Under the pieces are notes generated by a model. It was not told where the DNA came from, did no database searches, and saw nothing but the letters and a program-made list of their open reading frames with translations. Shown here in pieces: positions 52,018 to 62,168 of a DNA stretch of 64,000 nt. How positions within the stretch are numbered: position 1 is the stretch's first letter; every line of letters begins with the position of its first letter. Origin of the DNA: SLRI01 sp942491185 (GTDB taxonomy: Bacteria > Pseudomonadota > Alphaproteobacteria > Geminicoccales > Geminicoccaceae); assembly GCA_942491185.1 (NCBI GenBank), contig CALOAB010000016.1, positions 124,001-188,000 on the forward strand, in the 5' to 3' direction. The position numbers were made by a program, and so were the translations under genes.

Positions 52018-53595
52018 TCAGCCGTCGAGCCTGACCCAGCGAAGGAGAAAGAAATTATCCGGTCGCTGCTGCACCTCGACGCCCTGGCGAACCGCCCAGA
52101 CCAGCGGCTGGATGTGCAGCGGGATATAGACCACGTCGTCCTTGAGGATGGCATGGACCTCGTCGACCATCGCCTGGCGGGTTTCGGCATCGAGCTCCTG
52201 CTGGATTTGCGGCAGCAGCTCGTCGACGCGTGGGTCGCTGTAACTGCCGAAGTTCCAGCTGCCGAGCTTGAGCTCTTCGTTCGGCGTGGCCATCAAGAAG
52301 CGTATCGGATGTTCGGCGTCGAACGTGCCGGGCGACCAGCCGAGCAGATACATATCGAACCGGCCCTCCTGCAGCTCACCCCAATATTGGCTGACCGGCA
52401 CGGCATCGACATCCAGCTCGATGCCGATCTGCGCCAGCATCGGCGGCAAGGCCGTGCAGATGGCCTCGTCATTGATGTAGCGGTCGTTGGAGCAGCGCAG
52501 CGTCAGGCGGAACCCGTCGGGGTAGCCGGCCTCGGCGAGAAGCGCCTTGGCCCCCTCGACGTCGAAGGGCAGGCGGGTATCGTCCTCGGCCTTGTAGCCC
52601 GCGACACCGGGGCCGATCAGCAGGCCGGCCAGCTGTGCCTGGCCGCGCATGATCTGGGCGACGATCGCCTCGGCATTGATCGCCTGGTAGATGGCACGTC
52701 GCACGCGGGCATCGGCGAGCGGGTTGGCGCCGCCGGCATCGCCGAGCGCCAGGCTGTCCGAGGCGTGATCGAAGCCGAGGAAAATGACGCGGCTCTCGAC
52801 TCCGGTCAGCACGTCGATATCCGGGCTCGCTTCGAGGCGCGGCACATCCTGGAGCGGCACCGGCTCGATCATGTCGAGCGCTCCGGAGAGCATTGCGGCA
52901 ACGCGGGTGCCATCCGCGGGCAGGGGCTTGTAGACAGCGCGAGTGATGTTGTGCTCGGGCGTGTCCCACCAATCGGCAAAGGGCTCGAGCACCGTCTCGC
53001 TGTCCGGCGTCCGGCTGATCAGGCGGAAAGGGCCGGTGCCATTGGTCTCGAGGTTGGTGGCGAGACCCGCTGCCGCGTCCGGCAAGGCGGCACCTTGGGC
53101 CTCCGTCCAGTCCTGATCCATGATCAGCCAATTGGCGATCCCGGAGACGAAGAGCGGGTCGGGCTGCTTGGTGTAGAACTCCACCGTCAGCGGGTCGGGG
53201 GCCTCGACGCGGTCTACAGTGGCAAAGAATGTCTTGACGTCGGACGCCTCGGACGAGGCTCGCTCGAATGAGAAGACGACGTCTTCGGCATCGAACACGG
53301 CGCCATCGTGAAAGGTGACATCGTCGCGCAGCGTGAAGCGCCAGCCTTCGCTGCCGATCGGCTCCCAGGCGGTCGCCAGCGACGGCTGCAACGCCATGTC
53401 CGGGCCGCGGCGGACCAGCCCCTCATAGATATTGTTGAGAAAGCCGAGCACCGGCGCTGTCGCCGCTGCATGCGGGTCCATCGTGCTGGGCTCGCTATTG
53501 GTCGACCAGGTGAAGGGGGCGGCCAACGCCGGCGTGGCGCTGCATGCGGCGAGCAGGACCAAGATGCAGCTCGGGCCGGCGATCGGGCGGGGCAT
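52018..53595 (-). CDS. Peptide-type (family 5) ABC substrate-binding protein
   Basis: 525 residues. Family 5 extracellular solute-binding protein: STNSEPSTMDPHAAATAP, GLVRRGPDMALQPSLATAW, FTLRDDVTFHDGAVFDAEDVVFSFER (landmark, cut here to the first 20 residues in family terms), and RAIYQAINAEAIV. The start is ATG 53595, ten bases after GAGGA; the longer frame upstream only reads through the tRNA gene. LAAC at about residue 15-18 is a possible lipobox; a signal peptidase I site after ALA is the alternative. No permease or ATPase lies beside it. Confidence 0.85.
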   Translation of the reverse strand: MPRPIAGPSCILVLLAACSATPALAAPFTWSTNSEPSTMDPHAAATAPVLGFLNNIYEGLVRRGPDMALQPSLATAWEPIGSEGWRFTLRDDVTFHDGAVFDAEDVVFSFERASSEASDVKTFFATVDRVEAPDPLTVEFYTKQPDPLFVSGIANWLIMDQDWTEAQGAALPDAAAGLATNLETNGTGPFRLISRTPDSETVLEPFADWWDTPEHNITRAVYKPLPADGTRVAAMLSGALDMIEPVPLQDVPRLEASPDIDVLTGVESRVIFLGFDHASDSLALGDAGGANPLADARVRRAIYQAINAEAIVAQIMRGQAQLAGLLIGPGVAGYKAEDDTRLPFDVEGAKALLAEAGYPDGFRLTLRCSNDRYINDEAICTALPPMLAQIGIELDVDAVPVSQYWGELQEGRFDMYLLGWSPGTFDAEHPIRFLMATPNEELKLGSWNFGSYSDPRVDELLPQIQQELDAETRQAMVDEVHAILKDDVVYIPLHIQPLVWAVRQGVEVQQRPDNFFLLRWVRLDG

Positions 53596-53734
53596 GGGCG
53601 GGATTCCTCGACAGCTCTTGGACGCACGGCCGTGCATCATGAACGGTGTCGGCGACACGCGATAGGCGCGTGACCGATCACGTCCAGGTGAGCGGGCTCT
53701 CAAGCAGCCGAACTTTGTACGAGACAAGAGAAAG

Positions 53735-53812
53735 TGGGGCGAACGACCGGACTTGAACCGGCGACCTCCAGGGCCACAACCTGGCGCTCTAACCGACTGA
53801 GCTACGCCCGCC
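53735..53812 (-). tRNA. tRNA-His (anticodon GTG)
   Basis: A full cloverleaf on the minus strand. The anticodon arm is CCAGG-TTGTGGC-CCTGG, with anticodon GTG. The 5' end GGCGGGCG pairs with CGTTCGCC, giving the extra G-1:C73 pair special to tRNA-His. The T-loop is TTCAAGT and CCA is encoded. Confidence 0.95.
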
Positions 53813-53992
53813 ACGAGGAATGGCCGTGATTTGGCTCAAACGCGAGGCGCCGTCAAGCACCTGCCCGCCGCAGGCTGCTGCCGATAAAAGAGGCATATTG
53901 CATAAAAATCCATCATTCACTGCCCCGTGGATGGCTGCCGCTCCCCGGTGCACGGTCTTGTCCCGGGCTTCGCTCGACCCTTACGTCGGGTC

Positions 53993-54008
53993 TGGCACGG
54001 TCCGTGCA
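53993..54008 (+). promoter_or_regulatory. Candidate sigma-54 promoter of glnB
   Basis: TGGCACGGTCCGTGCA has GG and GC separated by exactly 10 bases, matching the -24/-12 consensus (GTGC in place of TTGC). It lies about 115 bp before the PII gene, as for nitrogen-regulated glnB promoters. Confidence 0.55.
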
Positions 54009-54123
54009 TGAACCGGGTAGCTGGAACAGTTAGCGCTTAGGGCTCGCAGCCCGAGGCGCTGTCTCGGCAAAAGCTCAGAGCTGCCTGCCGGGGCAGGTAA
54101 CACGCGGAGGGAGATCCCAAGGC

Positions 54124-54462
54124 ATGAAGAAGATCGAGGCAATCATCAAGCCGTTCAAGCTGGATGAGGTGAAGGAGGCGTTGCAGGAGGTCGGCCTGAA
54201 GGGAATGACCGTCACGGAGGTCAAGGGCTTCGGCCGCCAGAAGGGGCACACCGAGCTCTATCGTGGCGCTGAATACGTGGTGGATTTTCTGCCCAAGGTG
54301 AAGATCGAGCTGGTGGTCGATGACAGCATCGTCGATCGCGCTGTCGAGGTCATTCAGCAGGCGGCGAAGACGGATCGGATCGGTGACGGCAAGATCTTTG
54401 TGCTCCCGATCGAGGATGTGGTGCGCATCCGCACCGGCGAGCACGGCACCGAGGCCGTCTGA
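54124..54462 (+). CDS. glnB: Nitrogen regulatory protein PII
   Basis: 112 residues, standard PII length. Tyr51, the uridylylation site, is in RGAEYVVDF on the T-loop (residues 36-55). MKKIEAIIKPFKLDEVKEAL and the C-terminal KIFVLPIEDVVRIRTGE are near-invariant family segments. It senses ATP/ADP and 2-oxoglutarate and controls GS adenylylation and NtrB. glnA lies 128 bp downstream, the usual glnBA pair. A GGAGGGAG ribosome site precedes the ATG. Confidence 0.95.
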   Translation: MKKIEAIIKPFKLDEVKEALQEVGLKGMTVTEVKGFGRQKGHTELYRGAEYVVDFLPKVKIELVVDDSIVDRAVEVIQQAAKTDRIGDGKIFVLPIEDVVRIRTGEHGTEAV

Positions 54463-54590
54463 CCAGCAGTCAACTGGTGACACGTAGCGAGCATGGTTTC
54501 TGCGCGTTTCCTTTTCTCGGGAATGGCGCGCCAAACGAGATCTCTGGCCGAGGTCGGCCGGATCCGGACGTTTCAAGCAAGAGGTGAACG

Positions 54591-56021
54591 ATGACATTGG
54601 GATGCAAGACGGCTGCCGACGTGATGAAGGCGGTCAAGGATCATGGGGTCGAGATGATCGACCTGCGGCTGATCGACGTGCCCGGCATCTGGCAGCATAT
54701 CTCGTATCCTGCGGCCGTGTTCGGCGAGGACAACATCGCGGATGGGTTGGGCTTCGACGGCTCGTCGGTGCGCGGCTTTGCGCAGATCCAGGCCTCCGAC
54801 ATGCTGCTGCGCCCCGACGTCACCACGGCGTTCCTCGATCCGTTCACCAAGCACAAGACGCTGGTGATGATCTGCGCCGTGGCCGACCCGGTCACTGGCG
54901 AGCTCTACAGCCGCGATCCGCGCGGCGTCGCGATCAAGGCCGAGGAGTACCTCCGCTCGACCGGCATCGGCGACACCGCCTATTTCGGCCCCGAGGCCGA
55001 GTTCTTCGTCTTCAGTGACGTCCGCATGGGCCAGGGGGTCAATTACGGCTCCTTCGAGGTCGATAGCCCCGAGGGCCACTGGAACTCGATGAGCGACGAG
55101 GGGCCGAACCTGGGCTACAAGATTCCGCCCAAGGGTGGCTACTTCCCTTGCGCGCCGAGCGATTCGCTCAACGATCTCCGTGCCGAGATGTCGCTCGTCA
55201 TGCAGTCGATCGGCCTGCACGTCGAGTGTCACCACCACGAGGTGGCGACCGGCGGCCAGTGCGAGATCGACATGCGCTTCGACTCGCTGCTGGCGATGGC
55301 CGACCACCAGATGAAGTACAAGTACGTGGTCAAGAATGTCGCCAAGGCGGCCGGCATGACGGCGACCTTCATGCCCAAGCCGCTCTATGGCGACAACGGC
55401 TCGGGCATGCACTGCCACCAGTCGATCTGGGAGAACGGCAAGCCGCTCTTCGCCGACGAGGGTGGCTATGCCGGCCTCTCCGACATGGCCCGCTACTATA
55501 TCGGTGGCCTGCTGAAGCACGCGCCGTCGATCCTGGCCTTTGCGGCACCGACGACCAATTCCTACCGCCGACTGGTCCCCGGCTACGAGGCGCCGGTCAA
55601 CCTCGCCTGGTCGCTCAGGAACCGCTCGGCCGCCTGCCGCATCCCGATGTACTCCGACAGCCCGAAGGCCAAGCGCGTCGAGTTCCGCTGCCCCGATCCG
55701 TCGGCCAACCCCTACCTCGCCTTCGCGGCGATGCTCATGGCCGGCATCGACGGCATCAAGAACAAGATCGACCCGGGCGCGCCCATCGACAAGAATATCT
55801 ACGACCTGCCGCCCGAGGAAGCCGCCGAGATCCCGACCGTTCCCGGGGAACTCTCCGAAGCCATTGCGGCGCTCGAGGCCGATCACGAGTACCTCATCCA
55901 GGGTGACGTGTTCACGCCGGACTTCATCGAGAACTACATCGCCTACAAGCGCGAGAGCGAGCTCGACCCGATCCGGCTGCGTCCGCACCCTTATGAGTTC
56001 GTCCTCTACTACGATTGCTGA
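54591..56021 (+). CDS. glnA: Glutamine synthetase type I
   Basis: 476 residues, GSI-beta length. Landmarks: FDGSSVRGFAQIQ, PEAEFFVF (metal Glu), GDNGSGMHCHQS (active-site His) and KNIYDLPPEE near residue 402, with Tyr as the adenylylation site. It makes glutamine from glutamate, ammonia and ATP. AGAGGTGAACG precedes the ATG. A clear terminator follows. Confidence 0.95.
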   Translation: MTLGCKTAADVMKAVKDHGVEMIDLRLIDVPGIWQHISYPAAVFGEDNIADGLGFDGSSVRGFAQIQASDMLLRPDVTTAFLDPFTKHKTLVMICAVADPVTGELYSRDPRGVAIKAEEYLRSTGIGDTAYFGPEAEFFVFSDVRMGQGVNYGSFEVDSPEGHWNSMSDEGPNLGYKIPPKGGYFPCAPSDSLNDLRAEMSLVMQSIGLHVECHHHEVATGGQCEIDMRFDSLLAMADHQMKYKYVVKNVAKAAGMTATFMPKPLYGDNGSGMHCHQSIWENGKPLFADEGGYAGLSDMARYYIGGLLKHAPSILAFAAPTTNSYRRLVPGYEAPVNLAWSLRNRSAACRIPMYSDSPKAKRVEFRCPDPSANPYLAFAAMLMAGIDGIKNKIDPGAPIDKNIYDLPPEEAAEIPTVPGELSEAIAALEADHEYLIQGDVFTPDFIENYIAYKRESELDPIRLRPHPYEFVLYYDC

Positions 56022-56094
56022 TTTCTCCCCCGGGCTGCCGGCGTTCCGTCCTTGCGACTGGCCCGGCAGCCCACTCGTCTAGCTCCCCAGCCTC

Positions 56095-56123
56095 GGGCGG
56101 TCCTCGGACCGCCCGCTTTTTTT
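56095..56123 (+). terminator. Rho-independent terminator of glnA
   Basis: GGGCGGTCC-TC-GGACCGCCC is a perfect 9-bp stem followed by GC and seven T, 74 bp after the glnA stop. Confidence 0.9.
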
Positions 56124-56148
56124 GGCCTTGAGTTGAGTACAGGGGTGC

Positions 56149-56895
56149 TCAGGCAGCGATGCGGTAGTGGTAGTCGTAGAGGGTCTCGAAGCCGAAGCTG
56201 CGATAGAGCGCATTGGCCGGCAGGTTCGCCGCCTCGACCTGGAGGTAGGCCGTATCCGCCCCCATGGCGCATGCCCAGGCCAGAAGGCGCGTGAGCACCG
56301 CCCGACCATGGCCGCGACGCCGGCTCGGTGCCGCCGTGCGCATGGCGAAGATGCCGGCGAGGCTCTTGTCCACCACGCAGAGTCCGCCGGCGACGGGCGT
56401 GCCGTTCTCGGCGACCACAGCGAATGTCGACGGCCGCTTGATCCGGCCGAAGAGCCGGGCACGAGCCGCTCGCTCGGCGGTTGCCATGTAGGGGTCGACG
56501 AGTGCTGCCATCACGAAGGCCGTGGGTCGGCCTTCGAGAGTGACGGTGGACGGCCCTGGCGGCGCCTTGTCGAGGGGGCGGATCATGACCTGGCTCGGTG
56601 CCTCGTGGGCGTAGCCTAGCGCTTCGAGCACGGCATCGAGGCCTGCGGGCTGGCTGAGATCGGTCAGCTGGTAACAGGCATTGCGGTCGTGCGCGGCGTA
56701 CCAGGTCTCGACCTTCGCTATGGCCGCGTCGACCGCGACCTCGCCGCTGAAGGCCAGCGTTTGCACTGAATTCTGCCGTCGCGTCGCGGTCGGCCCCTGG
56801 CGCAGGAGCCAGCCGCCGACGCCAGCTGTTCTCTCTGGCGGCCAGGCCCACAAGCTCGCCTGCTCGATGGCCCGGATCAGCGCCTCGTCTTCCAC
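56149..56895 (-). CDS. GNAT-family N-acetyltransferase
   Basis: 248 residues. The acetyl-CoA loop is SRRRGHGRAVLTRLL (RxxGxG) near the C-terminus, followed by YLQVEAANLPANALYRSFGF. The N-terminal half looks like a second, degenerate GNAT domain, a common layout. GTG 56895 is chosen because GAGGAG lies seven bases before it; TTG 56928 is the longer option. Divergent from the 5-oxoprolinase gene. Confidence 0.8.
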   Translation of the reverse strand: MEDEALIRAIEQASLWAWPPERTAGVGGWLLRQGPTATRRQNSVQTLAFSGEVAVDAAIAKVETWYAAHDRNACYQLTDLSQPAGLDAVLEALGYAHEAPSQVMIRPLDKAPPGPSTVTLEGRPTAFVMAALVDPYMATAERAARARLFGRIKRPSTFAVVAENGTPVAGGLCVVDKSLAGIFAMRTAAPSRRRGHGRAVLTRLLAWACAMGADTAYLQVEAANLPANALYRSFGFETLYDYHYRIAA

Positions 56896-56948
56896 CTCGG
56901 GCTCCTCTATAGCGTCGAGTCGAGACAACAGAGCACGAGGCGACGCGC

Positions 56949-59900
56949 ATGCCCACCGGCTGGCAGTTCTGGATCGATCGTGGCGGCACGTTCACCGATA
57001 TCGTGGGCCAGGCGCCCGATGGCGCGATCACGATCAAGAAGCTGCTCTCGGAGAACCCGGAGCAGTACGAGGACGCGGCACTCCAGGGCATTCGCGACGT
57101 GCTCGGCCTTGCGGCCGAGGAGGTGCTGCCGGTGGGCTCGATCGAAGCGATCAAGATGGGCACCACCGTCGCCACCAACGCGCTTCTGGAGCGCAAGGGC
57201 ACACCTACAGTGCTCGCCATCACCCGTGGCCTCGGCGATTGCCTGAGGATCGGCTACCAGCACCGCCCCGACATCTTCGCCCGGCACATCGTGCTGCCCG
57301 AGCAGCTCTACACCCGAACGGTCGAGATCGACGAGCGGCTCCGGGCAGACGGCAGCGTCGATCGGCCCCTCGACGCGGCGCAGGCCCGACGCGACCTCGA
57401 GGCGGCCTACGCCGAGGGGTTTCGCGCCATTGCGATCGTGCTGGTGCACGGCTACCGGCATACCGAGCATGAGGCCGAGGTGGCGGAGATCGCGCGGTCC
57501 ATCGGCTTCACGCAGATTTCGGTGAGCCACGCTGTCTCGCCCTTGATGAAGATCGTCGGCCGCGGCGACACGACGGTGGTCGACGCCTATCTGTCGCCGA
57601 TCCTGCGCCGCTATGTCGATCGGGTGGACAGGCAGACGGCCGGCGTTCGGTTGATGTTCATGCAGTCGAACGGCGGTCTCGTCGATGCGCACAAATTCCA
57701 GGGCAAGGATGCGATCCTGTCGGGTCCGGCCGGTGGCATCGTCGGTGCAGCCAAGACCGCGGCGATCGCCGGGTTCGAGAAGATCGTCGGCTTCGACATG
57801 GGTGGCACGTCGACCGATGTGACGCACTATGCAGGCGAGTTCGAGCGGGCCTTCGAGACCGAGGTGGCAGGCGTGCGCATGCGGGCGCCGATGATGAAGA
57901 TCCACACCGTGGCCGCGGGCGGCGGCTCGATCATCGTCTTCGACGGGCAGCGGTTTCGGGTCGGACCGGAGAGCGCCGGCGCCAATCCGGGCCCCGCCTG
58001 CTACCGCCGCGGCGGGCCCTTGGCCGTCACCGATGCCAACCTGATGGTGGGCAAGCTGCTGCCCCAGTTCTTTCCGCACGTCTTCGGTCCCGATGCCGAC
58101 GCGCCGCTCGATGTCGCGGTGGTCAAGGAGCGCTTCGCAGCGCTTGCCGAGGAGGCCAAGCGGGCCACCGGCGTATCTCGAACGGCAGCCGAGATTGCCC
58201 AAGGCTGTCTGGCGATCGCCAACGACAACATGGCGAACGCGATCAAGGAGATCTCGATCGCGCGTGGCATCGACGTGCAGGACTATACGCTCGTCTGCTT
58301 TGGCGGCGCCGGTGGCCAGCACGCCTGCCAGGTGGCCGATCTGCTGGGCATCGGGCGGGTGCAGGTTCACCCGTTCGCATCCGTGCTCTCCGCCTATGGC
58401 ATGGGCCTCGCCGATATTCGGGTGATCCGCCAACGTGCCATCGACAGCGAGCTCGGCGCCGCTGCGGCAGGCACTCTGGAGCAAGCGCGCAGAGCGCTGG
58501 CTGACGACGCTGCGGCGGAGCTGGCAGAGCAGGGTGTCAGTGAAGCCCAGATGCGGCTCGAGGCACGGGTGCATGTCCGCTATGCCGGCACCGACACCGC
58601 GATCGAGGTGCCGCTCGACACCGAGCCCGCGATGCGCGAGGCGTTCGAGCGGGAGCACAAGTCACGCTACGGCTTCACGGTGGACGGGCGCGAGCTCGTA
58701 GCCGAGGCCCTGACGCTCGAGGGGATCGGGCTGATGGCCGATATCGACGAGCCGGAGGAGCCGCTTAGCGGCGACGCGCCTGAGCCAGTCGGCCACACCA
58801 AGATCTTCACCACCAGTGCGCCGCACCAGCCGGCAGAATCCTTCGAGGCGCAGATCTACCGGCGGGAGTCCCTCGGTGCCGGGAGCCGGGTGCCGGGCCC
58901 GGCCATCGTCGCCGGCGAGACGACCACGATCGTCGTCGAGCCGGGCTGGGCGCTCGAGGTCACCGCCCGCAACCACGTCGTCCTGAGCCGCGTCGAGGCG
59001 CTGCCGGATCGTGTGGCGCTGGGTACGACCTGCGATCCGATCCTGCTCGAGATCTTCAACAATCTCTTCATGACCATCGCCGAGCAGATGGGGGTGACGC
59101 TGCAGAACACCGCCTACTCGGTCAACGTCAAGGAGCGGCTCGACTTCTCGTGCGCGGTCTTCGATCACGGCGGCGGGCTCATCGCCAACGCCCCGCACAT
59201 GCCCGTGCACCTGGGCTCGATGGGTGAATCGGTGCGCACCATCATCCGTCTGCGTGGCGGCGGCATGCGCCCCGGCGACGTCTATGCCCTGAACAATCCC
59301 TACAATGGCGGCACGCATCTACCGGACGTCACCACCGTCATGCCGGTCTTCGGCGCGACCGGAGAGGTGCAGTTCTACACGGCCTCGCGCGCGCACCACG
59401 CCGATATCGGTGGCATTAGCCCGGGCTCGATGCCGCCCTTCAGCAAGCATATCGACCAGGAGGGTGTGCTCATCGACAATTTCCACCTGGTCGACCGTGG
59501 CCGCTTCCTCCACGACGAGCTCCAGGCACTGCTCGAATCAGGTCCCTATCCGGCCCGCAACCCGCGCCAGAACATCGCCGACCTGCAAGCCCAGGTGGCG
59601 TCCTGTGCCAAGGGTGCCGCCGAGCTCGAGCGGATGGTCGGCCAGTTCGGGCTCGAGACGGTGCGCGCCTACATGGCGCACGTCATGGACAATGCCGAGG
59701 AGAGCGTCCGGCGGGTCATCGACCGGCTCAAGGACGGCAGCTTCGCTTATGCGCACGACCAGGGTCAGGTGATCAAGGTCGAGGTCACGGTCGATCGTGC
59801 CAGCCGCTCGGCCCGTTTGGACTTCACCGGCACGAGCCCGCAGCAGGAATGGAACTTCAACGCGCCGGCAGCAGTCACCAGGGCAGCGGTGCTCTACGTT

Positions 59901-60564
59901 TTTCGCACGCTCGTCGACAACGACATCCCGTTGAACGACGGCTGCCTGAAGCCGCTGGAGCTGATCATCCCCGAAGGGCTCGGTTCTCGCCTGCACCTAC
60001 CCGGCCGCCGTCTGCGCCGGCAATGTCGAGACGTCGCAATGGTGCACCGACACCCTCTTCGGTGCCCTGGGCGTGCTCGCCGCCGCACAAGGCACGATGA
60101 ACAACTTCACCTTCGGCAACGCCACGCACCAGTACTACGAGACGATCTGCGGCGGGAGTGGCGCCGGGCCGGACCATCCGGGCACGGCGGGCGTGCATAC
60201 CCACATGACCAACTCGCGCCTCACCGACCCCGAGATCCTCGAGTGGCGCTATCCAGTGTTGCTCGAGGAGCATCGTATCCGTGCAGGCTCGGGCGGGCAG
60301 GGGCGCTTCAGTGGTGGCGACGGAACACTGCGGCGCATCCGCTTTCTCGAGCCGATGTCTGCCGCGATCTTGAGCAACCATCGCCAGGTGCAGCCCTTCG
60401 GCCTGGCCGGTGGCGAGGCCGGGCAATGCGGTGACCAGTGGGTGGAGCGCCAGGACGGACGGATCGAGAAGCTCGAGGGCTGCGACGCGGCCGAGATCGG
60501 AGCTGGCGACATCTTTGCAATCCAGACGCCGACCGGTGGCGGCTACGGCAGGCCAGACGGCTGA
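56949..60564 (+). pseudogene. 5-oxoprolinase-type hydantoinase A/B fusion, one-base frameshift
   Basis: A HyuA domain (FWIDRGGTFTDIVGQ; GTTVATNALLERKG; GFDMGGTSTDVTHY) is fused to a HyuB domain (MTIAEQMGVTLQNTAYSVNVKERLD, landmark; ALNNPYNGGTHLPD), the single-chain ATP-dependent 5-oxoprolinase layout. Near 59977 an extra G (GAAGGGCTCGG for GAAGGCTCGG) shifts the frame; the true end continues in another frame through THQYYETICGGSGAG and GYGRPDG. 3616-1=3615 bp gives 1204 residues, the usual length. It may be a real mutation or a sequencing error. Confidence 0.8.
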
Positions 60565-60776
60565 GAGCTTCTGCGGCTGCGGACTCTCGGCACTGGTGGG
60601 CGCTCAGCGTTGCGACGCATTGCCCCGATCCGCTTTCGATTTGATTTGGATCAATTCGCCCTTCTGTCTCTTTGTCATATCCCGTGCGGCTCGATGGCGG
60701 GCTGGAGCCTGGGTGGTCGTCGGACCATGACGCCCCCGGATAGGCAGCCGCCATCGCCAACCTGTGAGGAGGCGCT

Positions 60777-61916
60777 ATGCGCATCCAGGGGGCCACTGCT
60801 TCTCACGAGGCTGCCACGCCATTCATGCCGACATGGCCGGACTCGCCACCGGTCGAGGTCATCGAGCCCGTCTCCCGTTGGTGCGTGCTCGCCGCCTTGT
60901 CGCTCGCCCGCTGCCATCGGCAGCAGCCCCGCTGCGGTAACCCGAATGCTGCCGATCAGCGCTATCCAATCTGGCCGAAGCGTCCTTGTGCGCGTGTGCA
61001 GCGAGCTGTTCTGTCTACAGCTGACGATAGCGATAAGGGATCGGACGAAACCGTCGAGGTGTCGGAGCCACCCTGTTGGCGGTGTCTGCGCGACCCAGCG
61101 TTCGAGCCGGCCCCACAGGATCTCCGCTCATTGCTCGAGATCGTGATCCGCGATGACGTCCTGCCGGAGCTGCGCGCGCGCCATCGGGCGAGCCTTTCCG
61201 GGTCCCAGGGGCCACTCCGCACAGTGCTGGCTGAGGCTCTCGTCCAGGTGCTCCTCGAGCCGCGTTCGGCCATGACGCACGAGATCGACCGCCTCGCAGC
61301 CGTCGCGCGCCCATTGGGTTGGAGCGCGCCAGCGTGTGCGGATCTCTTCGAGGAGGCGGCACGCCGCCTTGGTGATCGCTGGAGCATGGATGCCTGCACC
61401 GACGTCGAGGTGACCGTAGCGATGGCCACGCTCCGTGCGGCGCTGTACGCGATGGACGAGACACTACCGGAAGGACCGAGGCTGACGGACGAGCCACGGC
61501 AGGTCTTGGTCGCCTCGATGCCCGGTGAGCCGCACGGCCTTAGTGCCGCTATCGACGGCGAGACCCTCAGGCTCGCCGGTTGGGAGGTGACGGAAGCGAT
61601 CGCACCCGCGATCGGCGACCTGCAATGCCGTCTCCGCGCGCGGCACTACGACGCCCTCGACCTGAGCCTGAGCTGTGTCCACCGCCGCGAGCATTGGCTG
61701 CCGCGGCTCGCCGAAGCCATCGACCGGGCGCGCCGCGCCTCCCGCAACCCCAACCTCGCGGTCATCGTCCGCGGCCGGCTCTTCGCCGAGGAGCCGGAGC
61801 GCTGGCGGACGGTGGGCGCCGATGGTGCATGCGCCTCGGCCACGCAGCTGGCCCAGACGATCGACGCTGTTCTGCGCCGTGGTGACTCGGGCGGCGGGCC
61901 TGACGCCGCGACTTGA
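60777..61916 (+). CDS. Putative cobalamin-binding-domain (AerR/PpaA-like) regulator
   Basis: 379 residues. Residues 1-105 are low-complexity and unassigned. From about 105 the protein resembles B12-binding SCHIC-type proteins: FEEAARRLGDRWSMDACTDVEVTVAMATL is the W-D-x-x-x-x-x-V helical motif region (shown as landmark), then VLVASMPGEPHGLSAAIDGETLRLAGWEV, where the PGExH segment and His correspond to the cobalamin or heme ligand. No DNA-binding domain is seen. GAGGAGG precedes ATG 60777. A light or redox-responsive partner role is possible. Confidence 0.6.
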   Translation: MRIQGATASHEAATPFMPTWPDSPPVEVIEPVSRWCVLAALSLARCHRQQPRCGNPNAADQRYPIWPKRPCARVQRAVLSTADDSDKGSDETVEVSEPPCWRCLRDPAFEPAPQDLRSLLEIVIRDDVLPELRARHRASLSGSQGPLRTVLAEALVQVLLEPRSAMTHEIDRLAAVARPLGWSAPACADLFEEAARRLGDRWSMDACTDVEVTVAMATLRAALYAMDETLPEGPRLTDEPRQVLVASMPGEPHGLSAAIDGETLRLAGWEVTEAIAPAIGDLQCRLRARHYDALDLSLSCVHRREHWLPRLAEAIDRARRASRNPNLAVIVRGRLFAEEPERWRTVGADGACASATQLAQTIDAVLRRGDSGGGPDAAT

Positions 61917-62168
61917 GCCGAGGGGCTTGGTCGCGTGCCTGTCGGCTAAGCAGGCTACGCATACGGCCACCAACGTCGATGCTACGGGTCATGGAACTGA
62001 ATGCTGCTTTGCTGGGTTTCTGATACCATCAGATGAGTCCGTTTCGAGCCGCCGGGCACCATCATCGAGCCGTTCGCTCATGTCCTTCGCCCAGGGCGGC
62101 TCGCCGCCGTCGCTGCCCAAGGAGAGCAGCAGTGCCGTCATGCACAGAATCGGCGCCGACCGCTCGCC

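Noticed and set aside
53596..53814. Extended N-terminus of the peptide-binding protein
   Set aside because: The extra residues are a translation of tRNA-His and its spacer; the signal peptide begins at 53595.
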